Source: an uncultured Spartobacteria bacterium
Lineage (GTDB): Bacteria > Verrucomicrobiota > Verrucomicrobiia > Chthoniobacterales > Chthoniobacteraceae
Direction: 5' to 3'
Assembly (NCBI GenBank): GCA_903882875.1
Contig: CAIRYQ010000017.1
Span: 1 to 64,000, forward strand
DNA: 64,000 nucleotides
The position numbers and the translations under genes were made by a program. Below the pieces are notes generated by a model. The model saw nothing but the letters and a program-made list of their open reading frames with translations, did no database searches and was not told where the DNA came from. Shown piece after piece: positions 26,542 through 35,590 of this stretch (position 1 is the stretch's first letter; each line of letters opens with the position of its first letter).

Positions 26542-27582
26542 CTACTTTTTTTCCCGCTCGACTACCAGCTTCGCCCAATCCGGCGACTCGGTAATTTCGG
26601 CTTTTCCTTCCGGTGCGCGCTGGATGCGGATTGCTGCGTTCCACTCGGCGGCGAGCTTCAGTGATTCCTTCGGGCCGATGACACTGCACGCCGTCGAGAT
26701 GCCCGCAGTGAGCCCGTCCTGTGCGACGACGCTCACAAGTGCGTGATCGGTGAGCGGCTGGCCGGTGCGCGGGTCGAGGATGTGTGAGAGGCGCTTGCCG
26801 TTTGCGTCGAGGCGCTGGTTGCGATCGCCGCTCGTGGCGATGGCCGCATTCGCGATTTCGATCACGACCGGCGGAGGCGGAGCGTCGTCGAGATCGAGGC
26901 CGACCACTTCGATGCGCCAGCCCGTGCGCCCCGGCGGCGGATCGCCCACCGAGATGTCCCCGCTGCCGGCGACGATCGCGCGCGGACAGCCTTCCTTGCG
27001 CAGAACTTTCAGCGCCTCGTCGCAAGCGTAGCCCTTCGCAATCGAGCCGACATCGAGCCGCATGTCCGGCGCGGTCAGCTCGACGGTGTGCGCGGCTTCA
27101 TCAAGGCGCATTTTTTTCCAGCCCACGCGCGCGGTCATCGCCGCGATGCGTTCTGGCGATGGCAGCTCCTGTTTGCGCCGTGCATTGCGCCACATGCTCG
27201 TGAGCGGCCCACAGGTCACGTCGAACGCCCCGTCCGTCCGTTCAGCGAGCACCTGCGCGCGCGCAAGCACCGTCCACAGTTCGTCGCTCACCTTCACCGC
27301 GCGGCCCGAGCCCGAAGTGTGCGAGAGCCGCACCAGTTCCGTGTCGTCCTCGTAGTCGCTGAAAATGTGATTCAGCGCCTCGACACGTGCGAAACCATCC
27401 TCTGCCATGCGCTTCGCCGTCTCCTCATTTTGCGCATACAGCGTGATGCGGAACGGCACGCCCATCTCGGCTTTTTCAAAAACGAATTTCTGCAGTTCTT
27501 CCGCCCGCGCGGACACAGTTGCGGAAAATAGGAAAACAAGTGCGAAAAAAAATCGGGGGATGATCACGTGCATGTCGGGCAT
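26542..27582 (-). CDS. apbE: FAD:protein FMN transferase
   Basis: ApbE covalently attaches FMN to threonine or serine residues of target flavoproteins such as NqrB/NqrC or RnfG/RnfD subunits, acting outside the cytoplasmic membrane. The 346-residue product has a signal peptide (FFFALVFLFSATVSARA), LDVGSIAKGYACDEAL, VAGSGDISVGDPPPGRTGW and the metal-binding HILDPRTGQPL. Length is normal. It lies 55 nt downstream of mutS on the same strand; the link is probably only positional. No Nqr/Rnf genes are in the window. ATG 27573 is an alternative start three codons in. Confidence 0.94.
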   Translation of the reverse strand: MPDMHVIIPRFFFALVFLFSATVSARAEELQKFVFEKAEMGVPFRITLYAQNEETAKRMAEDGFARVEALNHIFSDYEDDTELVRLSHTSGSGRAVKVSDELWTVLARAQVLAERTDGAFDVTCGPLTSMWRNARRKQELPSPERIAAMTARVGWKKMRLDEAAHTVELTAPDMRLDVGSIAKGYACDEALKVLRKEGCPRAIVAGSGDISVGDPPPGRTGWRIEVVGLDLDDAPPPPVVIEIANAAIATSGDRNQRLDANGKRLSHILDPRTGQPLTDHALVSVVAQDGLTAGISTACSVIGPKESLKLAAEWNAAIRIQRAPEGKAEITESPDWAKLVVEREKK

Positions 27583-27637
27583 TTCAAAAGTGGCGGGTCG
27601 GCAACGAACGCGGGATCGTCGCAGGAGCTTTGCAATG

Positions 27638-30214
27638 TCACAGCAGCGACATCTGCGGCGGCATTTCGTCCAGCGCCTTCTTCGCCGCTTTCTTGCCGCG
27701 CGGCTTGCCGTGTTTCGGCGGCGCGGGAGCTTCGGCGAGTGTCGGGTTGCCTTCGGCGTTCAGCTCGTGGTGTTCGAGGTTGCTCAGGACTTCCTTTGCG
27801 CGCGCGATCACTTTTGGCGGCAGCCCGGCGAGGCGCGCGACTTGGATGCCGTAGCTCTTGTCTGCGCCGCCCTTAATGATTTTCCGCAGGAAGATGATCT
27901 GATCGTTCCACTCGCGCACGGCGACGTTGAAGTTCTTCACGCCACCGCGCGTGATTTCGAGTTCGGTCAGCTCGTGATAGTGCGTGGCGAAAAGCGTGCG
28001 GCATTTCACGGAGTCGTGCAGGTATTCCGCGACGCTCCACGCGATGCTCAGCCCGTCGAACGTCGAGGTGCCGCGTCCGATTTCGTCGAGGATCACGAGC
28101 GAGCGGGCGGTGGCGTTGTTGCAGATGTTCGCAGTCTCGTTCATCTCGACCATGAAGGTGGACTGCCCGCGAGAGAGATCATCATTCGCACCGACGCGCG
28201 TGAAGATGCGATCCGCGAGGCCGATTTCCGCGCTCTTCGCCGGAATCCACGAGCCGATCTGCGCCATGAGCACGAGCAGCGCGACTTGCCGGATGTAGGT
28301 GCTTTTGCCCGCCATGTTCGGGCCGGTCAAAATGAGCAGCCGGTTTGCGGTGTCGTCGAGCGCGACGTCGTTCGGCACGAACTTCTCCTCGACGAGCGAC
28401 TGGTCGAGCACGGGATGCCGCCCGTCCTCGATGCGGATGCGCAGGTCGTCGGAAAGCTGCGGGCGGCAGTAGCCGAAAAGGCGCGACGTTTCCGCCAGCG
28501 CGCAGAGCACGTCGAGCGTCGCGACGGCGGCGGCGGTCTGCTGGAGCGGTGCAAGTTCGCGCAGAACCTCGTCGCGGAGCTGGACGAACAGTTCGTATTC
28601 GAGCGCCTTCCCGCGCTCGTCCGCGCCGAGGATTTTGCTTTCGACCTCCTTCAGCTCCGGCGTGATGAACCGCTCGCCGTTCGCCACGGTCTGCTTGCGG
28701 TGCCACGTCGGCGGCACGAGCGAGAGGTTCGATTTCGTGACTTCGATGAAGTAGCCGAAGACGCCCGTGTAGCGGATCTTCAGTGACTTGATTCCCGTCT
28801 CGTCAATGACCCGCTGCTGAAGCTGTGCGATCCAGTCCTTGCCCGTGCGCGAGGCGTTGCGCAGCTCGTCGAGCGGAGCGTGCCAGCCGTCGCGGAAGAT
28901 GCCGCCTTCCTTCGAGAGCGCGGGCGGCTCGTCCACGATGGCCTTCGTGAGCAGCTCGACGATGTGCGGCAACTCGTGGAGCTGCGTGAGCAGGATCGCG
29001 GCGAGGGAGCGCGAGGTGATTGATGACTGGTGACTGGTGACTGGTGTGTCCGCACCGAGCAATGGCGTCGCGCCTTCCTTGCGCACGAGCGCTTCGAGGT
29101 CGGCGCGGAGCTGCGGGATTTGTTCGAGCGAAGTGCGCAGCACCATGAGGTCGCGCGCGTTGCCGCCGGTCTGCGTGAGGCGGCCGATGGTGCGCTCGAG
29201 ATCGCGGATGCCCTTCAGTGTTTCGCGCAGATTTCCGAGGATGAACGGCTCGGCGAGCAGGTCGCCGATGAGATTCTGCCGCTCGCGCAGCACGGCGAGA
29301 TCGCAGAGCGGATGCAAAATCCAGTCGCGTAATTTCCGCGCACCCATCGGCGTGTGAGTGCGGTCGAGGCAGCCGAGCACGCTCGTGTCGCGCGCACCGC
29401 CGCGGCTCTGCGTGAGTTCGAGGTTCGCCTGCGTCGCGGCGTCCACGATCATGAACTGCGAATTGCGATACACCGTGAGCCGCGCGACGTGGTTCAGCGA
29501 GCGGCGCAGCTCCTTGAGGTATTGCAAAATCGCGCCCGCTGCACTCTGCGCGGCGTGCATTTCGGAGCAGCCGAATCCGTCGAGCGACTGCACGCGAAAA
29601 TGTTCGCGCAGCGCGTAGTAGGCCTGCTCGGCGAGGAACGTGTAGCCCTCGCGCGGCTGGATGCGGCCGGCGTCGCGGTAAAGCGCGGCGTTCTCCTCGG
29701 CCACGAGCACCTCGGCGGGCTGCACGCGCGCGAGTTCGTCGGCGAGTTCCTTTTCGTCCGCCAGCTCGGTGAGGCGGAAATCTCCCGTCATCAAATCAAT
29801 GAACGCAAAGCCGTGACCGCCATTTTTCCCCGGATGGATCGCCGCGAGGAAATTGTTCCGCTTCGCATCGAGCATCTGCAAATCTGCGATCGTGCCCGGC
29901 GAAACGATGTGCGTGACTTCGCGCTGCACGATCTGCCCCGGCTTCGGCTCGCTCACCTGATCGCAGATCGCCACGCGCTTCCCCGCCTTGATCAGCCGCC
30001 GGATGTAGCCCTCCTGCGCGTGGTGCGGGATGCCGCACATCGGCGTGCCGTTGCGTTGCGTGAGCGCGATGTTCAGGAGGCCCGCGGCCACCTTCGCATC
30101 GTCGAAGAACATCTCGTAAAAATCGCCGAGCCGGAACAGCAGCAGCGTATCCGGCGGCAGGGTGCGCCGGATGCCGTGGTATTGCTGCATCATCGGTGTG
30201 AGCGTCTCGGACAT
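27638..30214 (-). CDS. mutS: DNA mismatch repair protein MutS
   Basis: MutS recognises mismatches and small loops and, in its ATP-bound form, recruits MutL. The 858-residue product has the mismatch-binding N-terminal domain with LLFRLGDFYEMF (residues about 26-37), the connector, core and clamp domains, and a complete ATPase: Walker A GPNMAGKSTYIRQ, LVILDEIGRGTSTFDG, and ATHYHELTE. It is a canonical MutS1. I start at ATG 30214 (MSETLTPMMQQYHGIR) rather than 30250, because a promoter -10 lies 8 nt upstream of it and the longer version has an atypical tail. Confidence 0.97.
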   Translation of the reverse strand: MSETLTPMMQQYHGIRRTLPPDTLLLFRLGDFYEMFFDDAKVAAGLLNIALTQRNGTPMCGIPHHAQEGYIRRLIKAGKRVAICDQVSEPKPGQIVQREVTHIVSPGTIADLQMLDAKRNNFLAAIHPGKNGGHGFAFIDLMTGDFRLTELADEKELADELARVQPAEVLVAEENAALYRDAGRIQPREGYTFLAEQAYYALREHFRVQSLDGFGCSEMHAAQSAAGAILQYLKELRRSLNHVARLTVYRNSQFMIVDAATQANLELTQSRGGARDTSVLGCLDRTHTPMGARKLRDWILHPLCDLAVLRERQNLIGDLLAEPFILGNLRETLKGIRDLERTIGRLTQTGGNARDLMVLRTSLEQIPQLRADLEALVRKEGATPLLGADTPVTSHQSSITSRSLAAILLTQLHELPHIVELLTKAIVDEPPALSKEGGIFRDGWHAPLDELRNASRTGKDWIAQLQQRVIDETGIKSLKIRYTGVFGYFIEVTKSNLSLVPPTWHRKQTVANGERFITPELKEVESKILGADERGKALEYELFVQLRDEVLRELAPLQQTAAAVATLDVLCALAETSRLFGYCRPQLSDDLRIRIEDGRHPVLDQSLVEEKFVPNDVALDDTANRLLILTGPNMAGKSTYIRQVALLVLMAQIGSWIPAKSAEIGLADRIFTRVGANDDLSRGQSTFMVEMNETANICNNATARSLVILDEIGRGTSTFDGLSIAWSVAEYLHDSVKCRTLFATHYHELTELEITRGGVKNFNVAVREWNDQIIFLRKIIKGGADKSYGIQVARLAGLPPKVIARAKEVLSNLEHHELNAEGNPTLAEAPAPPKHGKPRGKKAAKKALDEMPPQMSLL

Positions 30215-30222
30215 TGAACGCG

Positions 30223-30250
30223 AGCGTAGCGGCGAGGAGTGTGGCGGCAA
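30223..30250 (-). promoter_or_regulatory. Promoter of mutS, near-leaderless
   Basis: Leftward TTGCCG (30250-30245), 16-nt spacer, TACGCT (30228-30223), then 8 nt to the mutS ATG at 30214. It decides against the longer start at 30250, which would lie upstream of the predicted transcription start. Confidence 0.55.
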
Positions 30251-30345
30251 GCCGCGCGGTGGCTCGTCGTTGGTTCTGGGACGATTGGCCAGCCGCAGAG
30301 GATCAATCTGGAACGGTTCTCTCGCTCGTGCGGCGGCGTTTGCGC

Positions 30346-30374
30346 TTGAGGGCCACCGCGGTGAAACCTAGCGT
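30346..30374 (+). promoter_or_regulatory. Promoter of the TolB-like gene, leaderless
   Basis: TTGAGG (30346-30351), 17-nt spacer, TAGCGT (30369-30374), then 7 nt to ATG 30382. It is divergent from the mutS promoter in the same intergenic region. Confidence 0.55.
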
Positions 30375-30381
30375 GCACGCC

Positions 30382-31488
30382 ATGTTGAAACGGATCCCCC
30401 CGTGTCATTCGCACATGAGCCGTCGCAGGCTGCGGTTTCTCGCTGCGCTGCCATTTCTCGTAGCGGCGATTTTTTCCTCAGCGCACGCCCAGATTCCGCT
30501 GAAGGAGCGGCTGCGCGGCTCGCCGTTCAAAATCGCATTCGAGCGCTATGTGGACGACAACTCGGAAATCTTCGTGATGAACGCCGACGGCTCGGGCCTC
30601 AAAAATCTCACGAACACGCCGAAGGTGCACGAGCACTACCCGCAGGTCTCGCCCGACGGGACGAAGATTTGTTTTTCCGTGGACGAAGGCGAGGGGCGCG
30701 AGGCCGTGCGCAGCCTCTGCGTGATGGACGCCGACGGCGGCAACCGCCGCAAGCTCGCCGACCACGCGCGCGAGCCGTTCTGGAGTCCCGACAGCCGCAC
30801 GATCGGATTTTTGCCGCAGGAATTTCCGAAGTTCAACGTGGTGGACTACTACACGAAGGGCATGAGCTTCTGCGATGTCGCGACGGGGAAAATCACGGAG
30901 CATCCGAACAGCGCTGCCCTTCATCACCTCTACAACCCGAGCTTTTCCAAAAATGGAAAATGGATCGTGTCCACGGTCCACGCTGGCATGGGATTCAGCC
31001 ACGCGATCCTTGCGATCGAGGCGAAGGGCGACAGGATCGTGAACTTGAACATCCCCGGCTGCCGCCCGTGCCTGAGCCCCGACGGGAAGCAAATTGCGTG
31101 GGGCTCCGGCGATCACGAGATCGTGCTCGCGCCGATCAATCTCGAGTCCGACACGCCGAGCGTCGGCACGTGGCGCGTGCGCATCCAGGACAAGGTGAAC
31201 GAGACTTACCATGTGGACTGGTCGCCCGACAGCCGTCTGGTGAGCCTCAGCCGCGGCCCCGCGAGCAAGGGCGACCCGAGCAAGCCGGGCACTTTTCAGG
31301 CCGCCTGTGAAATGGTCGGCTCGTATGCCGCAGGCTGGAATATCTGCGCGGTGTCCGCCGATCGCGATGGCGTTGTGGATCTGAATGCCGCGGGCGACGT
31401 GGATTTCCAGATGCTCACGACGGACGGCTTTAGCAACAAGGAGCCGGCGTGGTTCCTGCCCGTCGGAAAAACGGAAGCCGCGAAGTGA
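30382..31488 (+). CDS. Exported TolB-like beta-propeller protein
   Basis: A 368-residue exported protein with repeated WD40-like/TolB blades: EIFVMNADGSGLKNLTN, YPQVSPDGTKICFSVDE, LCVMDADGGNRRKLAD and WSPDSRTIGFL. Such propellers bind partner proteins or polymers; without a Pal/Tol operon nearby I do not call it tolB. The ATG at 30382 is supported by a promoter 7 nt upstream; ATG 30415 (MSRRRLRFLAALPFLVAA) would give a tidier signal peptide and is the alternative. Its stop overlaps the next start as TGATG at 31486-31490, coupling it to the FGE-like lipoprotein. Confidence 0.82.
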   Translation: MLKRIPPCHSHMSRRRLRFLAALPFLVAAIFSSAHAQIPLKERLRGSPFKIAFERYVDDNSEIFVMNADGSGLKNLTNTPKVHEHYPQVSPDGTKICFSVDEGEGREAVRSLCVMDADGGNRRKLADHAREPFWSPDSRTIGFLPQEFPKFNVVDYYTKGMSFCDVATGKITEHPNSAALHHLYNPSFSKNGKWIVSTVHAGMGFSHAILAIEAKGDRIVNLNIPGCRPCLSPDGKQIAWGSGDHEIVLAPINLESDTPSVGTWRVRIQDKVNETYHVDWSPDSRLVSLSRGPASKGDPSKPGTFQAACEMVGSYAAGWNICAVSADRDGVVDLNAAGDVDFQMLTTDGFSNKEPAWFLPVGKTEAAK

Positions 31489-32381
31489 TGCGTGGAGCGT
31501 TCCGCCTCGCAACGCTTGCGGTCGTCACGCTGCTCGCCTCGTGCGAGAAGCCGGGTGCGGATTCCGGTGGTGCAAGATCGGACGCGGTGATCGAGGTCGT
31601 CACATCCTCGGGAGTCGAGATGGTCGCATTGCCCGCCGGCGAATTTTTGATGGGCAGCGACAAGGGCAACGCTGACGAGGCGCCCGCGCACAAGGTGAAG
31701 GTGAGCGCGTTCCTCATGGACAAGTTCGAGGTCACGCACGCGATGTTCACGAAGGCGCAGTTGCCAAACCCGTCGCACTGGCAGGACAGCCCGAACAAAC
31801 CCGTCGAGCGCGTGCGCTGGCGCGACGCGAAACTCTACTGCAACGAGCGCTCGCTGCTCGAAAAACTGAGGCCGTGCTACGACGAGAAGACCGCGGACTT
31901 CGACTGCGACCTCACCGCGAACGGCTACCGCCTGCCGACCGAGGCCGAATGGGAATACGCCGCCCGCGCGGGCACGGACGGCCCGTTCGATTTCGGACAG
32001 GCGGACAAGCTGCGGCAGTTTGCATGGTTCGCCGATAACGCGGGCGCGCGAACGCACAACGTCGGCGAAAAAAAGCCGAACCGCTGGGGCATCTTCGACC
32101 TCTACGGCAACGTCTCCGAATGGTGCGAGGACGTGTACAGCGCCGATTTCTACAAGCAGAGCCCGTCCGCCGATCCAAGCGGCCCGCGGAGCCCCGGCAA
32201 GGACGTGAAGCGCGTGATGCGCGGCGGCTCATGGAAATCGAGCGCCGACATGTGCCGCGCCACGCTGCGCCAGGCCGAGCGCACCGGCGACAGCGACGCG
32301 TGTTTTTTCACGGACTACTGCGGATTCCGCTGCGTGCGCCGCGCGACGCCGGAGGAAATCCAGCGATTGAAGAAAAAGTAG
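31488..32381 (+). CDS. FGE-like (SUMF1 family) lipoprotein
   Basis: A 297-residue lipoprotein (VTLLASC, lipidation C19) with a formylglycine-generating-enzyme/SUMF1 domain: MVALPAGEFLMGS, DKFEVTHAMF, NGYRLPTEAEWEYAARAG, DLYGNVSEWCEDVY and RGGSWKSSADMCR. True FGEs carry two active-site cysteines in GGSWLCxxSYC; here the first is serine and only the second remains, so formylglycine formation is unlikely, and a binding or structural role is more probable. It overlaps the TolB-like gene by one nt (TGATG) and precedes the HNH gene by 6 nt. A paralogue lies at 35591-36514. Confidence 0.88.
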   Translation: MRGAFRLATLAVVTLLASCEKPGADSGGARSDAVIEVVTSSGVEMVALPAGEFLMGSDKGNADEAPAHKVKVSAFLMDKFEVTHAMFTKAQLPNPSHWQDSPNKPVERVRWRDAKLYCNERSLLEKLRPCYDEKTADFDCDLTANGYRLPTEAEWEYAARAGTDGPFDFGQADKLRQFAWFADNAGARTHNVGEKKPNRWGIFDLYGNVSEWCEDVYSADFYKQSPSADPSGPRSPGKDVKRVMRGGSWKSSADMCRATLRQAERTGDSDACFFTDYCGFRCVRRATPEEIQRLKKK

Positions 32382-32387
32382 CATCCG

Positions 32388-32783
32388 ATGAAGCGCGTTA
32401 ATTATCGCAAACTTGCATTTGAGCACTACCGCGAACGGCTGTTCTGCGCACACTGCGGATTCGGAATACCCGAGGTTTTGGAAGTCGCTCACCTCGATTG
32501 CCAGCGTCACAACAACGACGTTGGAAACCTTGTTCTCCTCTGTCCGACTTGCCACAAAATGCACGACCTCGATCTGATTTCGACGAGCACGATCATTGAG
32601 ATGCGCGACCGGCCGAGAGTCATCCGTTGGGTCAAGCGCATGAAGGACGCTGGCAAGAAGGCTGCGAAGAGTCGAAAAGATCGCGCAGCGACTGCGAAAC
32701 GGAAAAGACGTTTGGCGGCATTGAAAGCCGTTGCAACCCGGGTGCGCAACCGAGCGGCGAATGCCCTGACTAACGGAGCATAG
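32388..32783 (+). CDS. HNH endonuclease-fold protein
   Basis: A 131-residue protein with an HNH/zinc-binding nuclease core: FCAHCGF (first Cys pair, 19-22), then LEVAHLDCQRHNNDVGNLVLLCPTCHKMHD, which supplies the H, N and H residues and the second Cys pair. A long Lys/Arg-rich tail (from residue 80) resembles a nucleic-acid-binding extension. HNH proteins of this kind are found in homing, restriction and phage contexts, but nothing mobile is adjacent. It lies between an FGE-like lipoprotein and an MBOAT acyltransferase, 6 nt after the former. Confidence 0.8.
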   Translation: MKRVNYRKLAFEHYRERLFCAHCGFGIPEVLEVAHLDCQRHNNDVGNLVLLCPTCHKMHDLDLISTSTIIEMRDRPRVIRWVKRMKDAGKKAAKSRKDRAATAKRKRRLAALKAVATRVRNRAANALTNGA

Positions 32784-32811
32784 AAGGATCAAGATAGATG
32801 CGCCGATCGCC

Positions 32812-34413
32812 GTGCTCTTCCACACCTGGACATTCCTGCTCTTCCTCGCCGTCGTGCTCCCGGTGCTCTTCGCGCTGCGGAACACGCGCCTGTGGATCCC
32901 GTGGTTGCTCATCGCGTCGTACACATTTTACGGCTGGTGGAATCCGTACTACCTCATCCTCGTCTTCTACTCGACGCTGCTCGACTTCATCCTCGTCGCA
33001 TTCATGGACCACTGTCCGCGGGAGAGAAAAATATTCGACTGGCGAGCGCGCCTCGCACGGCTGCACTTCGACGACGGCACGATGAAAGTCGCCTTCCTCG
33101 CCACGGTGGCTGGCACATTGGTTTCGTTCGGCATGGCATTCGCCGGTCCGCCCACGCTGCGCCCCACGATGGCGCTGGCGACGCTGCTCCTCGCGCTGAT
33201 GGCACTCGGCGCATTCGCGTGCAGCCGGCGAACGTGGCTCGTGGTCAGCATCGTCAATAACTTCGCGATCCTCGTCTTTTTCAAATACGCGCGCTTCTTC
33301 ATCGAGAACATCAACGCGCTCCTCTCGTCGTGCCACGTCGCCGCGCGCCTGCCGGATCCGTCCACGCTCATGCCGTTTGGCGCGGCGTATCTGCTGCCGG
33401 TCGGCATCTCGTTTTTCACGTTCCAGTCGCTCAGCTACACGATTGATTTCTACCGTGGGATCATCCCGCGCGAACGCGATTTTCTCCGCTTCGCCACGTT
33501 CGTGTCGTTCTTCCCGCAACTCATGGCCGGACCGATCGAACGCGCGGCGCACATGCTGCCGCAATTCTTCCGCTTCCTGAAAATCCGCCTGCAAAATTTC
33601 ACCGACGGTCTGTCGCTTTTCCTCGTCGGGCTTTTCAAAAAGCTGGCACTCGCAAACTACCTCTCGCTCTACGTCGAGCGCGTGTACGACAGCCCGCGGC
33701 AGTTCGAGGCGCCCGAGCTGCTCGCCGCGACATTCGCATTTGCGTGGCAGATTTTCTTCGACTTCAGCGGCTACACCGACATGGCGCGCGGCATCGCGAA
33801 GGTGATGGGCTTCGAGCTGATGCTCAATTTCAACAACCCGTACATGGCCACCGGCCTCGGCGAATTTTGGGGCCGCTGGCACATCAGCCTTTCGACGTGG
33901 TTTCGCGACTACGTGTACATCCCGCTCGGCGGAAACCGCCGCGGCGCGCTGCTCACGTACCGCAATCTGTTCATCACGTTTTTCATCTCCGGCATCTGGC
34001 ACGGCGCGGCGTGGACGTTTGTGATCTGGGGCGTGCTGCACGCCGCGGGAATCCTCATCACGCGCGAACTCGAGCGCTCGGCATTTTACCGGAACCACGT
34101 GCCGCGTCTAGTGAAGCAGGTCGCGGTGTTCGTATTCGTCTGCTTCGCGTGGATATTCTTCCGCGCCGGATCGCTTGCCGACGCCACGCTGATCATCTCG
34201 CGCATCTTCACCGGCACATGGCACACGCCGCAGGTGCCAGCATTCATGCTGCTACTGGTCGCGGCGATCTGGCTGTATCAGTTCGCGTTCGAATCGCGCT
34301 GCCAAAAATTCCTGGCCACCGGCCCCGTGCGCATCGGCCTCGCAGCGCTGATGATCATCTATCTCTGCATCTTCGCGACTGACGGCGGCGCGTTCATCTA
34401 TTTCCAATTCTGA
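32812..34413 (+). CDS. MBOAT family O-acyltransferase (AlgI-like)
   Basis: A 533-residue polytopic membrane protein that transfers acyl groups, usually acetyl, across the membrane to a surface polysaccharide. It shows the AlgI-family landmarks: FGAAYLLPVGISFFTFQSLS, a GLGEFWGRWHISLSTWFRDY block, YIPLGGNRRG and the catalytic histidine in FISGIWHGAAWTFVIWG. The start is GTG 32812 (LFHTWTFLLFLAVVLPVLF); no in-frame ATG lies closer. One nt separates it from the SGNH gene, the standard MBOAT-SGNH pairing of O-acetylation systems. The presumed target glycan is not identifiable here. Confidence 0.92.
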   Translation: MLFHTWTFLLFLAVVLPVLFALRNTRLWIPWLLIASYTFYGWWNPYYLILVFYSTLLDFILVAFMDHCPRERKIFDWRARLARLHFDDGTMKVAFLATVAGTLVSFGMAFAGPPTLRPTMALATLLLALMALGAFACSRRTWLVVSIVNNFAILVFFKYARFFIENINALLSSCHVAARLPDPSTLMPFGAAYLLPVGISFFTFQSLSYTIDFYRGIIPRERDFLRFATFVSFFPQLMAGPIERAAHMLPQFFRFLKIRLQNFTDGLSLFLVGLFKKLALANYLSLYVERVYDSPRQFEAPELLAATFAFAWQIFFDFSGYTDMARGIAKVMGFELMLNFNNPYMATGLGEFWGRWHISLSTWFRDYVYIPLGGNRRGALLTYRNLFITFFISGIWHGAAWTFVIWGVLHAAGILITRELERSAFYRNHVPRLVKQVAVFVFVCFAWIFFRAGSLADATLIISRIFTGTWHTPQVPAFMLLLVAAIWLYQFAFESRCQKFLATGPVRIGLAALMIIYLCIFATDGGAFIYFQF

Positions 34414-34414
34414 A

Positions 34415-35578
34415 ATGGCGGACGAAATCACCACTCCTGCGCCTGCTGCGGAAATGCGTTTCGTGAACGCGATGCGGCTCACTGCGCGTCAGTGGATCGC
34501 CGTCGCGGTGATCGTCACGCTCGTGCTCACGCTCACGCCGTGGCTGTGGAAAAAGTGCGAGCGTTTCGACACCGGCCCCGACTACCGGATTCCTTACGCA
34601 CTCAGCAAAGACTACTGGCTCTACGAACGCCGCATCGAACGGCTCGCACCGGCGGATATCGTGATGCTCGGCGATTCCGTGATCTGGGGCGAATACGTCC
34701 GGCCCGAAGCCACGCTCGCGCATTTCCTGAGCGTGCAATCCGGGCAGCCGGGAAGATTCGTGAACGGCGGAGTGAACGGCCTGTTCCCGCTCGCATTCGA
34801 GGGTCTCGTGCGCGACTACGCCGCAGCCGTGCGGGGCCGCAAAGTGATCGTGCATTTGAACCTGCTCTGGATGAGCAGCCCGAAAGCGGATCTGAGCACG
34901 CCAAAGGAGGAACGCTTCAACCACGCCGATCTCGTGCCGCAATTTTCGCCGCGCATCCCGTGCTATAAGGCCGACCTGAACCGCCGGCTCTCCGCGAGTT
35001 TCGAGAGGCATTTTCCGTTCGTGCAGTGGGCGAATCACCTGCAAGTCGCGTACTTCGGCCAGATGAACATCCTCGCATGGACGCTCGACGACGAAGGCGC
35101 GACGACGCCGGAACTCTCGAACGCGTATAAAAATCCGATCAAGCAAATCACGTTCACCGTACCGCCCGAGCCCGACGATGATCCCGAACGCGGCCCCGCG
35201 AGCCCGCGCCACAAGCCGTGGTCCGCGAGCGGTGAAGGCACAACGCGCTTCGAGTGGGTCGCACCCGATCAATCGCTCCAGTGGGCCGCCTTTCAGCGCC
35301 TCGTGAAGCTGCTGCAATCGCGCGGCAACGACGTCCTCGTGATCGTCGGCCCGTTCAACGAGCACATCATATCCTCGGAAAACCGCCTCGCGTTTCTCCG
35401 TCTGCGCGGTGTCGCGGATGAATGGCTCGCGCAGAATCAAATCGCCCATGTGATCCTCGAACCGCTGCCCAGCATGCTCTACGCAGACGCCAGCCATCCG
35501 CTCACGGCGGGCTACGAGATGCTAGCGGAACGCCTCCTCCGCGACGCTGCATTTCAAAAATGGATGAATGCGCGGTGA
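34415..35578 (+). CDS. Membrane-anchored SGNH hydrolase/acyltransferase partner
   Basis: A 387-residue protein with one N-terminal membrane anchor (AVAVIVTLVLTLTPWLW, around residue 30) and an SGNH-type domain facing outside. Block I is IVMLGDSVIWGEYV, block II-like FVNGGVNG, block V DASHPLTAGYE. The catalytic Ser, Asp and His are therefore all present. It starts one nt after the MBOAT gene. In AlgI/AlgJ-type pairs such proteins complete the acetyl transfer onto sugar, so it is likely an O-acetyltransferase component rather than a free esterase. Confidence 0.87.
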   Translation: MADEITTPAPAAEMRFVNAMRLTARQWIAVAVIVTLVLTLTPWLWKKCERFDTGPDYRIPYALSKDYWLYERRIERLAPADIVMLGDSVIWGEYVRPEATLAHFLSVQSGQPGRFVNGGVNGLFPLAFEGLVRDYAAAVRGRKVIVHLNLLWMSSPKADLSTPKEERFNHADLVPQFSPRIPCYKADLNRRLSASFERHFPFVQWANHLQVAYFGQMNILAWTLDDEGATTPELSNAYKNPIKQITFTVPPEPDDDPERGPASPRHKPWSASGEGTTRFEWVAPDQSLQWAAFQRLVKLLQSRGNDVLVIVGPFNEHIISSENRLAFLRLRGVADEWLAQNQIAHVILEPLPSMLYADASHPLTAGYEMLAERLLRDAAFQKWMNAR

Positions 35579-35590
35579 ACCGCGGGGCGG

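Noticed and set aside
31488-32381. Active formylglycine-generating enzyme
   Set aside because: First active-site cysteine is replaced by serine, the protein is a lipoprotein, and no sulfatase is nearby.
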